The translations under genes and the position numbers were made by a program. Of a stretch of 64,000 nucleotides of DNA, positions 1 to 8,560 are shown piece after piece. The notes under the pieces were generated by a model. The model was not told where the DNA came from and made no database searches. It worked only from the letters and a program-made list of their open reading frames with translations. Numbering within the stretch: the stretch's first letter is position 1; each line of letters begins with the position of its first letter. Origin of the DNA: JBCDCY01 sp039180875 (GTDB lineage Bacteria > Pseudomonadota > Alphaproteobacteria > Rhodobacterales > Rhodobacteraceae); contig JBCDCY010000010.1 of NCBI GenBank assembly GCA_039180875.1, positions 62,001 through 126,000 on the forward strand, given 5' to 3'.

Positions 1-160
1 TGGCGCAGGCGATATTGCAGAGCGTGCCGGTGTTGAACCAAAGCGTGCGGACCCCGGCCAGCGGCACGGCCGCGCGCGCCTCGCCCTTGGCGGTGATGCG
101 GGCGTCCTCGAACGGCGCAAGGGGATGCGCTTCGGCGCTCTTAACTCGTTGCTCGGTCAT
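1..160 (-). CDS. Radical SAM protein, 5' end only (cut by window start)
   Basis: The reading frame starts at an ATG at 160 and runs out of the window at position 1, so only about 53 residues are visible. They end in LWFNTGTLCNIACA, which carries the first two cysteines (CNIAC) of a CxxxCxxC motif that binds the 4Fe-4S cluster and S-adenosylmethionine in radical SAM enzymes. The third cysteine would lie just outside. The 'FNTGTLCN-ACA' context resembles a family of stand-alone radical SAM proteins whose substrate I cannot assign. No domain beyond the motif is visible. Confidence 0.7.
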   Translation of the reverse strand, partial: MTEQRVKSAEAHPLAPFEDARITAKGEARAAVPLAGVRTLWFNTGTLCNIACA

Positions 161-390
161 CGCGCCTCGCGTCCCGGTACGCTGAAACCCTACTGAGACC
201 CCGGATGGGGTCAACCATCTGCACCACCGGTTGGGAGCAATGCACCTCACATCGGCGTTAGGAGGGCTCCGGCGGCGTCGCTTCGGGATCGTTGCGGAAG
301 GTGTCGATCCTAACAGTCAGCCCGTTGTTTCAATGGCATAGTGCTCGGTCTTGAGCCGACGATTGGTATTCCACGAGCATTGAGGACCCC

Positions 391-2136
391 ATGACCAAGG
401 ACCGCAGACAAGAGGCCTATCGGGCGCGCGTCGAAGCTGCCGAGATGGCCAAGAACCGTCATCACCCCGTGCATCTCGCCAACGGCGACGAGCAGCGCTT
501 TGCTGCCGCCAACTACGCGATGTGCTTCACCAAGGGTCTGCCGCACAGCGCGACCACCGGCCTGATCAACGATCGTCGCGATTTCGAGGCGTTTCGGAAG
601 GCGATCGACGAGGGCTCCATCGGGCCGTTCAGCATGGGCGTGCCGGTGGCCACCGCCTGTGAGGCGCGGCGCTATTGGGAGGCGCCGACCGCCGGCACCG
701 CCTTCGACCTTGAGGGGCCGGATGCCCAGGCCGTGACCATGGCGCCGGCCCCGGCGCTCGGCAGCGACGAGTTGGCCTATGAGATGGCCGAGGTCTATGA
801 GCTGGCGCTGATCCGCGACGTGCCGCTGACGGAGCTGCGGACGAGCGGCAGCTCGACCGCCGTCGCCGACAGCGTGAACCGCTTGAACGCGCTGGCCTAT
901 CGGCCGGCCGAGGGGCCGGGGCGCGGGCGCAAGACCGATGCGGCCGGCGACGTGACGGCGCAGACGGTGTTCCGCGGCTCCTCCACCGGCGTCGAAGTCG
1001 GCCCCTACCTCTCCCAATTCATGCTGATCGGCTCCGTCGATCAGGGCGGGGCGAGTGCGGTGGCCGACGGGCGCATCACCTTCGGTGCCCAGCAGATCGA
1101 CCAGCGCGTGCCGGTGGCGAGCGCCACGGACTACATGACCGACGCCAATTCCTGGCTCGAGGTGCAGCGGGGCTGCGCCATCCCGGGCAGCGCCACGCTG
1201 GTCGATCCGGTGCCGCGCCGCTTCATCCTGACGCCCCGGGATCTGGCGACCTATGTGCACTTCGACGCGCTCTATCAGGCCTACCTGAAAGCCTGCCTGA
1301 TCCTCCTCGGCATGGGGACGCCCTTCGATCCGGGCTTTGGCGCATTGTCAGGGCAGGGCGGTCTCTTCGCCTTGGAGTCCAACGGCACCCATCGGCAGTT
1401 CGACCGTCAGGCCGGCGGCTTCGCGCTTTATGGAGGGCCGCATATCCTCACCCTGGTGACGGAGGTCGCGACCCGGGCGCTCAAGGCCGTGCGCTACCAG
1501 AAGTTCAACAATCACATCCGCTTGCGGCCTGAGGCGCTCGCCGGCCGGATCGAGTTCGCTCCGGCGATCGAGGCGCAGTTCCCCGGCGTCGGCGCGATGT
1601 TCCAGGACATGGAGGCGGCGATCCAGCCGGTGGTGACCGAAGTGCGGAGCGCTAACGGCACGGCCTTCCTGCCGATGGCCTTTGCCGAGGGCTCACCCAT
1701 GCACCCGGCCTACGGCGCCGGTCATGCGACGGTGGCGGGGGCGTGCGTGACGATCCTGAAGGCGTTCTTCGACACCAGCACCGCCTTCGTCCGCCGCCCG
1801 ACCGGCGGCGACCCGGTGGAGGCCTTCAGCCATCGCAGGCCAGACGATACCCCGCTCGCCTATGTCCCGGACGGCACCGGCGCTGCCCTGGTGGCAGAGA
1901 CCGACGGGCCGTTCCTCACCTTGGAGGGAGAGCTCAACAAGCTCGCCGCCAATATCTCCATCGGCCGGAACATGGTGGGCGTGCACTACTTCTCGGACTA
2001 CTACGACAGCCTGCGCATGGGGGAGGAGATCGCCATCGGTCTGTTGGAGGAGCAGGCGATCTGCTACCCGACCGATCCCTTCGTGCTCACGGTCCCGACC
2101 TTCGACGGCGGCGTCCGGCGGATCGGGGCGCGGTAG
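391..2136 (+). CDS. Vanadium-dependent haloperoxidase (bromoperoxidase type)
   Basis: The 581-residue protein has the vanadate pocket of the algal/cyanobacterial bromoperoxidase group, which oxidises halides with H2O2. K371 and R379 lie in KFNNHIRLR. H438 and H445 lie in HPAYGAGHA, R526 and H532 in RNMVGVH. The spacings match the algal enzymes (K-x7-R, H-x6-H, R-x5-H). The position that is serine in the algal PSGH is alanine here (A443), a change I believe occurs in other bacterial members. No signal peptide is visible. The length fits the family. The gene stands alone between an upstream radical SAM gene on the other strand and a tRNA. Whether bromide or chloride is the substrate cannot be read from the sequence. 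Confidence 0.9.
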   Translation: MTKDRRQEAYRARVEAAEMAKNRHHPVHLANGDEQRFAAANYAMCFTKGLPHSATTGLINDRRDFEAFRKAIDEGSIGPFSMGVPVATACEARRYWEAPTAGTAFDLEGPDAQAVTMAPAPALGSDELAYEMAEVYELALIRDVPLTELRTSGSSTAVADSVNRLNALAYRPAEGPGRGRKTDAAGDVTAQTVFRGSSTGVEVGPYLSQFMLIGSVDQGGASAVADGRITFGAQQIDQRVPVASATDYMTDANSWLEVQRGCAIPGSATLVDPVPRRFILTPRDLATYVHFDALYQAYLKACLILLGMGTPFDPGFGALSGQGGLFALESNGTHRQFDRQAGGFALYGGPHILTLVTEVATRALKAVRYQKFNNHIRLRPEALAGRIEFAPAIEAQFPGVGAMFQDMEAAIQPVVTEVRSANGTAFLPMAFAEGSPMHPAYGAGHATVAGACVTILKAFFDTSTAFVRRPTGGDPVEAFSHRRPDDTPLAYVPDGTGAALVAETDGPFLTLEGELNKLAANISIGRNMVGVHYFSDYYDSLRMGEEIAIGLLEEQAICYPTDPFVLTVPTFDGGVRRIGAR

Positions 2137-2145
2137 GGCTGGTCA

Positions 2146-2177
2146 GCAAGGGGGTGGAGCGGCAAGGGGGTGGAGCG
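2146..2177. repeat. Tandem 16-bp duplication at the 3' end of the tRNA-Gly gene
   Basis: GCAAGGGGGTGGAGCG occurs twice back to back (2146-2161 and 2162-2177). The second copy contains the encoded CCA and the first acceptor bases of tRNA-Gly, so the tRNA 3' end is partly duplicated. It looks like a slippage product. A short integration scar is possible but not supported by any integrase gene nearby. Confidence 0.6.
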
Positions 2178-2245
2178 GGCGATGGGATTCGAACCCACGA
2201 CACATGGCTTGGGAAGCCAATGCTCTACCCCTGAGCTACGCCCGC
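2171..2245 (-). tRNA. tRNA-Gly(CCC)
   Basis: Read on the minus strand the sequence folds as a complete cloverleaf of 75 nt including an encoded CCA. The acceptor stem is GCGGGCG/CGCCCGC with discriminator T. The D arm is GCTC-AGGGGTA-GAGC. The anticodon loop is TTCCCAA with anticodon CCC, and the T arm is GTGGG-TTCGAAT-CCCAT. The outermost anticodon-stem pair is T-T, a mismatch at positions 27/43. All other stems pair, allowing one G-T. It decodes GGG. Confidence 0.96.
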
Positions 2246-2309
2246 AGCCCCAGCGGTCCTACGATGGGCGGATGGGGCCGGTCAAGCGCCGGCCTCGGGC
2301 GCTGTGGCG

Positions 2310-3080
2310 TCAAACGGAGGAATAGCCGCCCTCGATCATGATGAACTCGCCGTTCACCAGATCGGAGGCGGGGGAGGCGAGGTAGAGCACCAGATCGGCC
2401 ACCTCCACCGGCTCCCCGAAGCGGCCGAGAGGGGTGCGGGCGATGAACGGGCCGCCCTTCTCCTCCGGTCCCCAGACCTCCCGACCCATGGGCGTCAGGA
2501 TCACCGTGGGGCAGACCGCGTTCACCTGGACGTTGTGCTGCGCCCACTCCGCCATCAGGGACTTCGTCAGCGCGTTGAGCGCACCCTTCGAGGTGGCGTA
2601 GGCGGCGTGCTCGTCCAGCGCGACAACGCCGGTTTGGGAGGAGATGTTGATGATCTTGCCCCGGCGCTGGGCGATCATCCGCGGGGTGAGTGCCTGGGCG
2701 AGCAGGAAGGGCGCGCGGACGTTCACCGCCATCGTCTCCTCCCAAGCCGCAAGGGTGAGGTCGAGGGCGGGCGCGATCCGGGCGACACCGGCGCAATTGA
2801 CCAGGATGTCGATGGTGTCCCAGTGGGCGAGGGCGGCGGCGGCGATCCGTGCCGGCTCCTCCGCCGATGCCAGGTCTCCGGCGATGGGGAGGCAGGCGCG
2901 GCCGTGGGTCTCCACCGCTGCGGCTGTGGCGGCGAGGCCCGCCTCGTCCCGCGCCACGGCGGCGATGTCGGCGCCGGCCTCGGCCAGCACCGCGCAGATC
3001 TCGGCCCCGATGCCCTTCGAGGCGCCGGTGACCAGGGCGCGCCGCCCGGTGAGGGAAAAGCGGTCGATCCAGGACGCCAT
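2310..3080 (-). CDS. SDR family oxidoreductase (polyol/sugar dehydrogenase-like)
   Basis: This is a 256-residue classical short-chain dehydrogenase. The NAD(P)-binding TGASKGIG motif is near residue 18, NCAG near 95, and the catalytic Ser-Tyr-Lys set is INISS followed by YATSK. The 'VNAVCPTVILTPMG' tail segment is typical of gluconate/threitol-type dehydrogenases in sugar-alcohol loci. It is the last gene of a four-gene minus-strand run (ABC ATPase, G1P dehydrogenase-like, SIS protein, SDR), 3 nt after the SIS stop. In this context it probably oxidises a polyol or sugar acid in the cytoplasm. The exact substrate is not determinable. Confidence 0.85.
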   Translation of the reverse strand: MASWIDRFSLTGRRALVTGASKGIGAEICAVLAEAGADIAAVARDEAGLAATAAAVETHGRACLPIAGDLASAEEPARIAAAALAHWDTIDILVNCAGVARIAPALDLTLAAWEETMAVNVRAPFLLAQALTPRMIAQRRGKIINISSQTGVVALDEHAAYATSKGALNALTKSLMAEWAQHNVQVNAVCPTVILTPMGREVWGPEEKGGPFIARTPLGRFGEPVEVADLVLYLASPASDLVNGEFIMIEGGYSSV

Positions 3081-3083
3081 GCG

Positions 3084-3653
3084 CTACTCGAGGTTGGTGT
3101 GGCGGGCGCGCATCCCGGCCGCCGTCTCGCCGATATGGTCGCAGAGGGCCAGCACGAGGAGCTCGAAGACCACGAACTGTGCACCCTCGAAGAGCGACCC
3201 CATGGGCAGGATCGACCCCTCGCCCTGCTGGTCGTCGGCCATGGTCTGGGCAGGGATCAGCAGCACCCGATCAGCGGCCTCGGGCACCGCGCCCTCGGCC
3301 TGGGCCGTGACGCAGGCGACCCGGGCGCCGGCCTGGGAGGCGGTCTCGGCCAACGCGGCGATGGAGGAGAACCAGCCCGGGCCGGCGCTCACCACCAACA
3401 GATCGCCGCCCGCGACCGGCGGGGTCGTCATGTCGCCGAGGACATGGGCGTCGAGGCCGAGATGGTAGAGGCGCATGGCGAGCGCCCGCATCATCAACCC
3501 CTCCCGCCCCACGCCGTGGCAGACGATGCGGCGGGCAGAGGCAAGGTCTTCGACGAAGCCGGCAAAGCCTGCCTGGTCGAGGTCCGCGACGACATGGCCG
3601 AGCTCGGCGAGCGCGCCGGCGCCTTTGCTCCGGGGATCGAAGGCGGATGCCAT
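3084..3653 (-). CDS. SIS-domain isomerase, 6-phospho-3-hexuloisomerase-like
   Basis: The 189-residue protein starts at the ATG at 3653, 2 nt after the upstream stop. It consists of a single sugar-isomerase (SIS) domain. The segment HGVGREGLMMRALAMRL, then LGDMTTPPVAGGDLL, then PMGSLFEGAQFVVFE near the C-terminus follow the order and spacing of 6-phospho-3-hexuloisomerase. The glutamate in 'SLFE' sits where that family has its catalytic Glu. PHI enzymes interconvert arabino-hex-3-ulose 6-phosphate and fructose 6-phosphate. No partner hexulose-phosphate synthase is visible, so a different keto-sugar phosphate may be the substrate. A longer open frame extends upstream but overlaps the dehydrogenase gene and is not used. 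Confidence 0.82.
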   Translation of the reverse strand: MASAFDPRSKGAGALAELGHVVADLDQAGFAGFVEDLASARRIVCHGVGREGLMMRALAMRLYHLGLDAHVLGDMTTPPVAGGDLLVVSAGPGWFSSIAALAETASQAGARVACVTAQAEGAVPEAADRVLLIPAQTMADDQQGEGSILPMGSLFEGAQFVVFELLVLALCDHIGETAAGMRARHTNLE

Positions 3654-3655
3654 GC

Positions 3656-5002
3656 TCAGGCCGCCCGGAACTCGGGCTGGGCAAAGACGGCGTCGACCGC
3701 CGGTTCGAGCAGGCCGGTCTCGTCCAGCAGATCGAGCACGGTGTAGCGGCTCCGCAGGAACCGCGCCGCGAGCGTCACCTCGCGGTGGCCCGCCGGGTCG
3801 ACGCCGATATCGGCGGCGCGGGTCGGGCAGCCGGCCTGGCGCAGGCGATCGGCCATCGCTGCGGCGGGCATCAGCTGGCCGCGCAGCCGAGCGCGGAGCT
3901 TCGGCCAGGTCGCCCGGATGGCCGCGAGGCGCGCCTCCCGCGCCGCCGGATCGCCGGCCTTCGCCTCCGTCTCCGCGAGTGCGCGGGCGGCGACGGCGGG
4001 GTCGGGGAAGGCGGCTTCGATTTCGGCCCGCCGCGCCTCCGCCGTCGGGGCAGGCGGCGGGACGTGGTTCGCCAGATCCTGGTTCAGCAGCCAGTCGTAG
4101 AGCGACAGGACGGTCACCGCACCAACGGCGACGCAGGCGCCGTGGGCCACGGGCTCGCCGTTCTGCGCAAGCCCCTGCATCTCCCAGAGATGGGCGATCT
4201 GATGGTCGGCGCCCGAGGCCGGGCGGGAGGAGCCGTGCGCCTCCATCGCCAGACCCACGACGGTGAGGCCGAGGAAGAGGTTGGCCACCGCCGCCGGATC
4301 GGCTGCCGCCAGGGTGGCCGGATCGCCCAGCCAGCGCCGCAGGCTGTTCTGCACCAGCGACCAGGGATAGCTGTCCACCGGCTCGACGCCGAGCGTGTCG
4401 GCGATCAGCCAGTCGGCCCCGGCCGGCATCTTGCCCACGAGATCTCCGTAGCCCCAGCCGGTCATCTCCACCGGGGCCGCCGCAATGACGCTCAGATCCG
4501 CCAGGATCGCCGCGGCCGGCCGGCAGGGGATGGTCTTCTTGAACCCGGCATCTGAGAGCGGTGCGCCGCCGGAGGCATAGCCGTCCATCGAGGCGGCGGT
4601 GGGCACGCACCAATAGGGCCGGTCGACGCTGAAGGCCGCGAACTTGACCAGATCGTTAATCACGCCCGAGCCAACGGCGACCGGCACCGCCTCCGTCCCC
4701 GCAATCTCCGCCGCGATCGCCTGGCCGAGCGCGAGCGTCGGCTTCGGCAGCGGGCTGGCTGGCAGCACGTAGCGGCGGACCGCGATCCCCGCGCCCTCCA
4801 GCACGGCGGAGACGGCGGCGCCCGCGGCGGCAAGGGTGTTGTCGTCGGCGATCAGCAGGACGGGCGCCTCCCCCGCGATCCGCCGGTGCAGGTCCGCCGC
4901 GCCCGAGAGCACGTCCGCCGCGATGATCACCTCGCGAATGGCGGCGGAGCGGGCGACGGCGGGCTCGATGATCCGCTCGATCTCGCTTTGCCAGGCGATC
5001 AT
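3656..5002 (-). CDS. Glycerol-1-phosphate dehydrogenase-like enzyme (AraM/EgsA family)
   Basis: The 448-residue protein belongs to the iron-containing alcohol dehydrogenase/dehydroquinate synthase fold. The segments AVGSGVINDLVKFAAF (dinucleotide binding) and VPTAASMDGYASGGAPL are characteristic of AraM/EgsA sn-glycerol-1-phosphate dehydrogenases. Candidate metal ligands are Asp in GYGDLVGK, His in GADHQIAHLWE and His in VAHGAC. Its start overlaps the ABC ATPase stop by 4 bp (ATGA), so translation is coupled. In bacteria such proteins reduce dihydroxyacetone phosphate or oxidise a related polyol phosphate. In this catabolic locus an oxidative role on a phosphorylated polyol is plausible but inferred. 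Confidence 0.85.
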   Translation of the reverse strand: MIAWQSEIERIIEPAVARSAAIREVIIAADVLSGAADLHRRIAGEAPVLLIADDNTLAAAGAAVSAVLEGAGIAVRRYVLPASPLPKPTLALGQAIAAEIAGTEAVPVAVGSGVINDLVKFAAFSVDRPYWCVPTAASMDGYASGGAPLSDAGFKKTIPCRPAAAILADLSVIAAAPVEMTGWGYGDLVGKMPAGADWLIADTLGVEPVDSYPWSLVQNSLRRWLGDPATLAAADPAAVANLFLGLTVVGLAMEAHGSSRPASGADHQIAHLWEMQGLAQNGEPVAHGACVAVGAVTVLSLYDWLLNQDLANHVPPPAPTAEARRAEIEAAFPDPAVAARALAETEAKAGDPAAREARLAAIRATWPKLRARLRGQLMPAAAMADRLRQAGCPTRAADIGVDPAGHREVTLAARFLRSRYTVLDLLDETGLLEPAVDAVFAQPEFRAA

Positions 5003-6066
5003 GGCTGGTCCCCCGGATCGCGGAGGGCCTGCCCCGCCGCATCGAAGAGATGGACGTGCTGGGGTGGTAGGGAGAGGGAGATGCGGTCGCCCGCCTTCAC
5101 CGTCGTCTCGCCGTCGGTCTTCACCACGATCCGGTCGCCGGTGCTTGCATCGACGTGCAGATAGGTCTCGCCGCCGAGGGATTCGCTCACCGCCACCTCG
5201 GCCTCCAGCATTCCCTCGCCTGCGGTGCCGAGCGCCAGATGCTCCGGCCGGATGCCGAGGCGGATGGGCGCGCCGACGGCGGGCGCGTCGGCCAGGCGAT
5301 GGCCCTCGCGGTGGAGCACGCCATTCTCTGCCGCGATGTCGAGGAAGTTCATGCTCGGCGCACCGATGAAGCCCGCGACGAACTCGGTCCTCGGCCGGCG
5401 GTAGAGCTCGAGCGGTGGGCCCACCTGCTCCACCCGCCCCTCGTTCAGCACCACGATGGTGTCGGCCATGGTCATCGCCTCCACCTGGTCGTGGGTGACG
5501 TAGATCATGGTGGCCCCCAACTGGCGGTGCAGCGCCTCGAGCTCCACCCGCATCTGGATACGCAGCTTGGCATCGAGGTTGGAGAGCGGTTCGTCGAACA
5601 GAAAAACCTGTGGCTCCTTCACGATCGCCCGGCCGATCGCCACCCGCTGGCGCTGGCCGCCCGACAGCTCGGCCGGGCGCCGGTCGAGATAGTCGTCGAG
5701 CTGCAGGATGCGGGCGGCGTCGGTGATCCGCCGCTCCCGCTCCGCCTGGGCAACGCCCCGCACGCGCATGCCGAAGTCGATGTTTTGGCGCACGGTCATG
5801 TGCGGGTAGAGGGCATAGGACTGAAAGACCATGGCGACGTCGCGGTCGGACGGCGGCAGGTCCGAGACCTCAGTCTCTCCGATATGGATCTGACCCGAGG
5901 AGATCATCTCGAGCCCCGCCACGGCCCGCAGCAGCGTGGACTTCCCGCAGCCTGATGGCCCGACGAACACCGCAAACGCGCCGTCGTCGACCGCAAGCGA
6001 GACGTCGGCGAGGGCCCGGTTGGCGCCGTAGTATTTCTCGACAGCCGAGAGCGTGACGCGGGCCAA
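4999..6066 (-). CDS. Sugar ABC transporter ATP-binding protein (MalK/UgpC type)
   Basis: The 355-residue ATPase has Walker A GPSGCGKST, Q-loop, signature LSGGQRQRVAIGRA, Walker B VFLFDEPLSNLDA and switch THDQ. A C-terminal OB-like regulatory region (residues ~240-355) is typical of MalK-type subunits. I chose the TTG at 6066 because GGAGG lies 6 nt upstream and the product then begins MARVTLSAVEKYYG, as in relatives. The GTG one codon earlier would be too close to the SD. It should energise the two permeases encoded divergently at 7.7-9.4 kb. It is the first gene of the minus-strand operon. Confidence 0.95.
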   Translation of the reverse strand: MARVTLSAVEKYYGANRALADVSLAVDDGAFAVFVGPSGCGKSTLLRAVAGLEMISSGQIHIGETEVSDLPPSDRDVAMVFQSYALYPHMTVRQNIDFGMRVRGVAQAERERRITDAARILQLDDYLDRRPAELSGGQRQRVAIGRAIVKEPQVFLFDEPLSNLDAKLRIQMRVELEALHRQLGATMIYVTHDQVEAMTMADTIVVLNEGRVEQVGPPLELYRRPRTEFVAGFIGAPSMNFLDIAAENGVLHREGHRLADAPAVGAPIRLGIRPEHLALGTAGEGMLEAEVAVSESLGGETYLHVDASTGDRIVVKTDGETTVKAGDRISLSLPPQHVHLFDAAGQALRDPGDQP

Positions 6067-6160
6067 CACTTCCCTCCCCAGCTGGCCTCCCGAGCCAGCG
6101 CCAAGCACTTCAGCAACGCCGCGCGGCCCGACATTTTCGTTGACTCTCGGCCGCGTCTGA

Positions 6161-6188
6161 ACATTTGTATGAAATGCGAGACAAATGA
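6161..6188. promoter_or_regulatory. Inverted repeat in the divergent promoter region, candidate SorC-type operator
   Basis: CATTTGT (6162-6168) and ACAAATG (6181-6187) form a perfect 7-bp inverted repeat with a 12-bp spacer, in the A+T-rich part of the 173-bp gap between the ABC ATPase and binding-protein genes. Both halves of the locus diverge from here, and a SorC-family regulator is encoded in the plus-strand operon. It is therefore the natural candidate for its operator. No footprint is known. Confidence 0.5.
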
Positions 6189-6239
6189 AAGTCAAGCGCC
6201 AAAGGTGGCAGCTCGACACGAATAACAGGGAGACGACCC

Positions 6240-7580
6240 ATGAAGCTGAGATCGACGCTGAGCGCGATGGCGCTTGCCACCGGCCTGGTGGCAGGCACGG
6301 GCGGTGGTGCCGCGGCCTGGTCTTTGGAGGAGGCGGCGGCCCCCTATGCCGGGACGACGGTCGACGTCGTCTTCCTGCTCCGCCCCGGCTATGAGGCGGC
6401 CGAGGCGATGCTGCCGGAGTTCGAGGAAGCGACCGGCATCGAGATCAACATCATCAAGCACCCTTACGAGAACGCGCTCGGCGAACAAGTGCGGGATTTC
6501 GTGGCGGGCGGCGACCTCGACATCGCGCTGATCGACCTCGTCTGGATCGGTAACTTCGCCGAGAACGAGTGGATCGAGCCGATCAGCAAGTTCACCTCGA
6601 ACCCCGATCTCGCCGATCCCGCGGTGGACATCGACGACTTCTTCCCGCTGGTGCTGAACGCCTTCGGCGGCTGGGGCGACGAGATCTACGGCCTGCCCTT
6701 CGACAACTACTCGGGGCTTCTGTTCTACAACCAGTGCATGTTGGAGGAGGCCGGCTTCGACGGCCCGCCGGAGACCTGGGCCGAGCTCAAGGACACTTAC
6801 GGCCCGGCGCTGACCGGCGATGGCCAGTACGCCTACGCCCTGCAGTCGAAGCGGAACGAGACCCAGTCGGCCGACAGCTTCGCCCGCATGCTCTGGCCCT
6901 TCGGCGGCTCGTTCCTGGACGAGAACTTCCGCTCCAACCTCTTGTCGGAGGAAAGCCAGGCCGGGCTGCAGTTCCGCCAGGAATTGATGCAGTACATGCC
7001 CGAGGGCATCGTCGCCTATGATCATGCCGAGACGGTGAACGCGCTGGCCCAGGGCGACGTGGCGATGATCACCGAATGGTCGGCCTTCTATTCGACGCTG
7101 AAGGACCCCGACACCTCCCGCATCGCCGACTGCCTGGCCATCGCGCCGGAGCCGATGGGCCCGGCCGGCCGCAAGCCCGCGCTCGGCGGCTTCTCGCTGG
7201 CCGTGGCGAGCCAGGCCGATGAGGACGAGCAGGCGGCGGCCTGGCTCTTCATCCAGTGGATCACCTCCAAGGCCAATGCCGAGGAGTACCTCCGCCGCGG
7301 CGGCGTGCCGGCCCGCCAGTCGGTCTACCAGATGCCCGGGATCGCCGAGGAGTTCGACTTCGTCCCCGCCCTGGTCGAAAGCTGGCAGGACGGCGTGCCG
7401 GAATTCCGCCCGCGCTTTGCCGAGTGGCCCGAGATCACCGAGATCGTGCAGGAATGGGGCACGCGGATCATGCTCGAGGAGGTCTCGATCGAGGAAGGCG
7501 CCCGCGAGCTTGGCGAGCGTATGGAGGCCGTGCTCGAAGATGCTGGCTACTACGATGGTGAAAAGCCGCTGGTGCAGTAG
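6240..7580 (+). CDS. Sugar ABC transporter substrate-binding protein (family 1)
   Basis: The 446-residue protein has a Sec signal peptide (MKLRSTLSAMALATGLVAGT... cleaved near AAA-W, residue ~26) and a MalE-like family 1 solute-binding fold. Visible landmarks are 'LPEFEEATGIEINI', 'DLDIALIDLVWIGNFAEN', 'GLPFDNYSGLLFYNQCMLEEAG' and 'AAWLFIQWITS'. GGGAG lies 8 nt before the ATG. It should bind the imported sugar or polyol in the periplasm and deliver it to the permeases downstream. A G+C-rich hairpin follows the gene, as is common where the binding protein is made in excess over the permeases. Confidence 0.93.
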   Translation: MKLRSTLSAMALATGLVAGTGGGAAAWSLEEAAAPYAGTTVDVVFLLRPGYEAAEAMLPEFEEATGIEINIIKHPYENALGEQVRDFVAGGDLDIALIDLVWIGNFAENEWIEPISKFTSNPDLADPAVDIDDFFPLVLNAFGGWGDEIYGLPFDNYSGLLFYNQCMLEEAGFDGPPETWAELKDTYGPALTGDGQYAYALQSKRNETQSADSFARMLWPFGGSFLDENFRSNLLSEESQAGLQFRQELMQYMPEGIVAYDHAETVNALAQGDVAMITEWSAFYSTLKDPDTSRIADCLAIAPEPMGPAGRKPALGGFSLAVASQADEDEQAAAWLFIQWITSKANAEEYLRRGGVPARQSVYQMPGIAEEFDFVPALVESWQDGVPEFRPRFAEWPEITEIVQEWGTRIMLEEVSIEEGARELGERMEAVLEDAGYYDGEKPLVQ

Positions 7581-7614
7581 CGCCTAGTGGCCCCGGGGCG
7601 GCCGGTTTCGCGCC

Positions 7615-7635
7615 GCCCCGGACCTGATCCGGGGC
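7615..7635. repeat. Hairpin GCCCCGGA-TCCGGGGC between binding-protein and permease genes
   Basis: An 8-bp perfect inverted repeat (7615-7622 / 7628-7635) with a 5-nt loop lies 34 nt after the binding-protein stop and 47 nt before the permease start. Similar CCGGA/TCCGG elements are scattered through alphaproteobacterial genomes. Here it could act as an mRNA-stabilising or partially attenuating hairpin. There is no T-run, so it is not a canonical intrinsic terminator. Confidence 0.6.
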
Positions 7636-7681
7636 CTCGTCCCCCGAAGAAGCGATTTTGACCGCGTGGGAGGCGCGACGG

Positions 7682-8560
7682 ATGCGGCAGCATATCCCCC
7701 GCCGAACGATCCTCTCGTTCCTTAGCCCAGCTGTCCTGGCGCTGGCCATCGTCGGCATCGGGCCGCTGCTTTACGCGATCTGGACCTCGCTCCACGACTT
7801 CAACCTCACCAAGCTCAACCGCGTCCGCTTCATCGGGCTAGAGAACTACGGCACCGTTCTCGCCGATGGGGTGTTTTGGGAGGCGATGGGCCGGACGTTC
7901 ACCCTGCTCATCATCGCGCTCCCGCTGCAGATCATCCTTGGCCTCGGCATCGCATTGTTGCTGCACCAGCCGGGGATCGGCTTTCTGCGCACGTTGACGC
8001 GGCTGACGCTGGTGCTGCCGATGGCGACGACCTACGCGGTCGTGGGTCTGCTCGGCCAGGTGATGTTCAACATCAAGTACGGCGTGGTGAACCACCTTCT
8101 CAGTCCCTTCGGTGTGGAGCCGATCAACTGGATCGGCGATCCGACCAACGCCTTCATCGCCGTGATCTTCTGGGACGTCTGGCAATGGACGCCGTTCGTC
8201 GCCCTCGTCCTGCTCGCCGGGCTCACCACCGTGCCGCGGGAGATCGAGGAGGCCGCGACGCTCGAGACCAAGCGCTGGTGGGTGGTCCTGCGCCACGTGC
8301 AACTGCCGTTCCTGCTGCCGGGCTTGGTCGCGGTGCTGATCCTGCGGACAGCCGATACGCTGAAGCTGTTCGATATGGTCTTCACCATGACCCGGGGCGG
8401 GCCCGGGGCCTCGACCGAGTTCGTCTCCCTGATGATCCAGCGGGTGGGCTTTCGCGCCTTCGACCAGGGCCTCGCCTCGGCCCAGGCGATGATCCTGCTG
8501 GTGCTGACCATCGTGCTCAGCCAGCTCTATATCCGCTTCTTCTATCGGGAGGTGCGCTGA
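7682..8560 (+). CDS. Sugar ABC transporter permease (MalF/UgpA type)
   Basis: The 292-residue inner-membrane protein has six predicted membrane helices. The permease EAA loop reads 'EIEEAATLETKRWWVVLRHVQLPFLLPG', where it docks with the ATPase. I chose the ATG at 7682 because GGGAGG precedes it by about 8 nt. A TTG eight codons upstream opens the same frame but has no better SD. Its stop overlaps the next permease start (TGATG). It forms the heterodimeric channel with the following gene. Confidence 0.94.
   Translation: MRQHIPRRTILSFLSPAVLALAIVGIGPLLYAIWTSLHDFNLTKLNRVRFIGLENYGTVLADGVFWEAMGRTFTLLIIALPLQIILGLGIALLLHQPGIGFLRTLTRLTLVLPMATTYAVVGLLGQVMFNIKYGVVNHLLSPFGVEPINWIGDPTNAFIAVIFWDVWQWTPFVALVLLAGLTTVPREIEEAATLETKRWWVVLRHVQLPFLLPGLVAVLILRTADTLKLFDMVFTMTRGGPGASTEFVSLMIQRVGFRAFDQGLASAQAMILLVLTIVLSQLYIRFFYREVR

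Noticed and set aside
310..1260. 316-residue minus-strand open frame
   Set aside because: It is antisense to the vanadium haloperoxidase gene and its Arg/Gly/His-rich product has no domain; a G+C-rich shadow frame.
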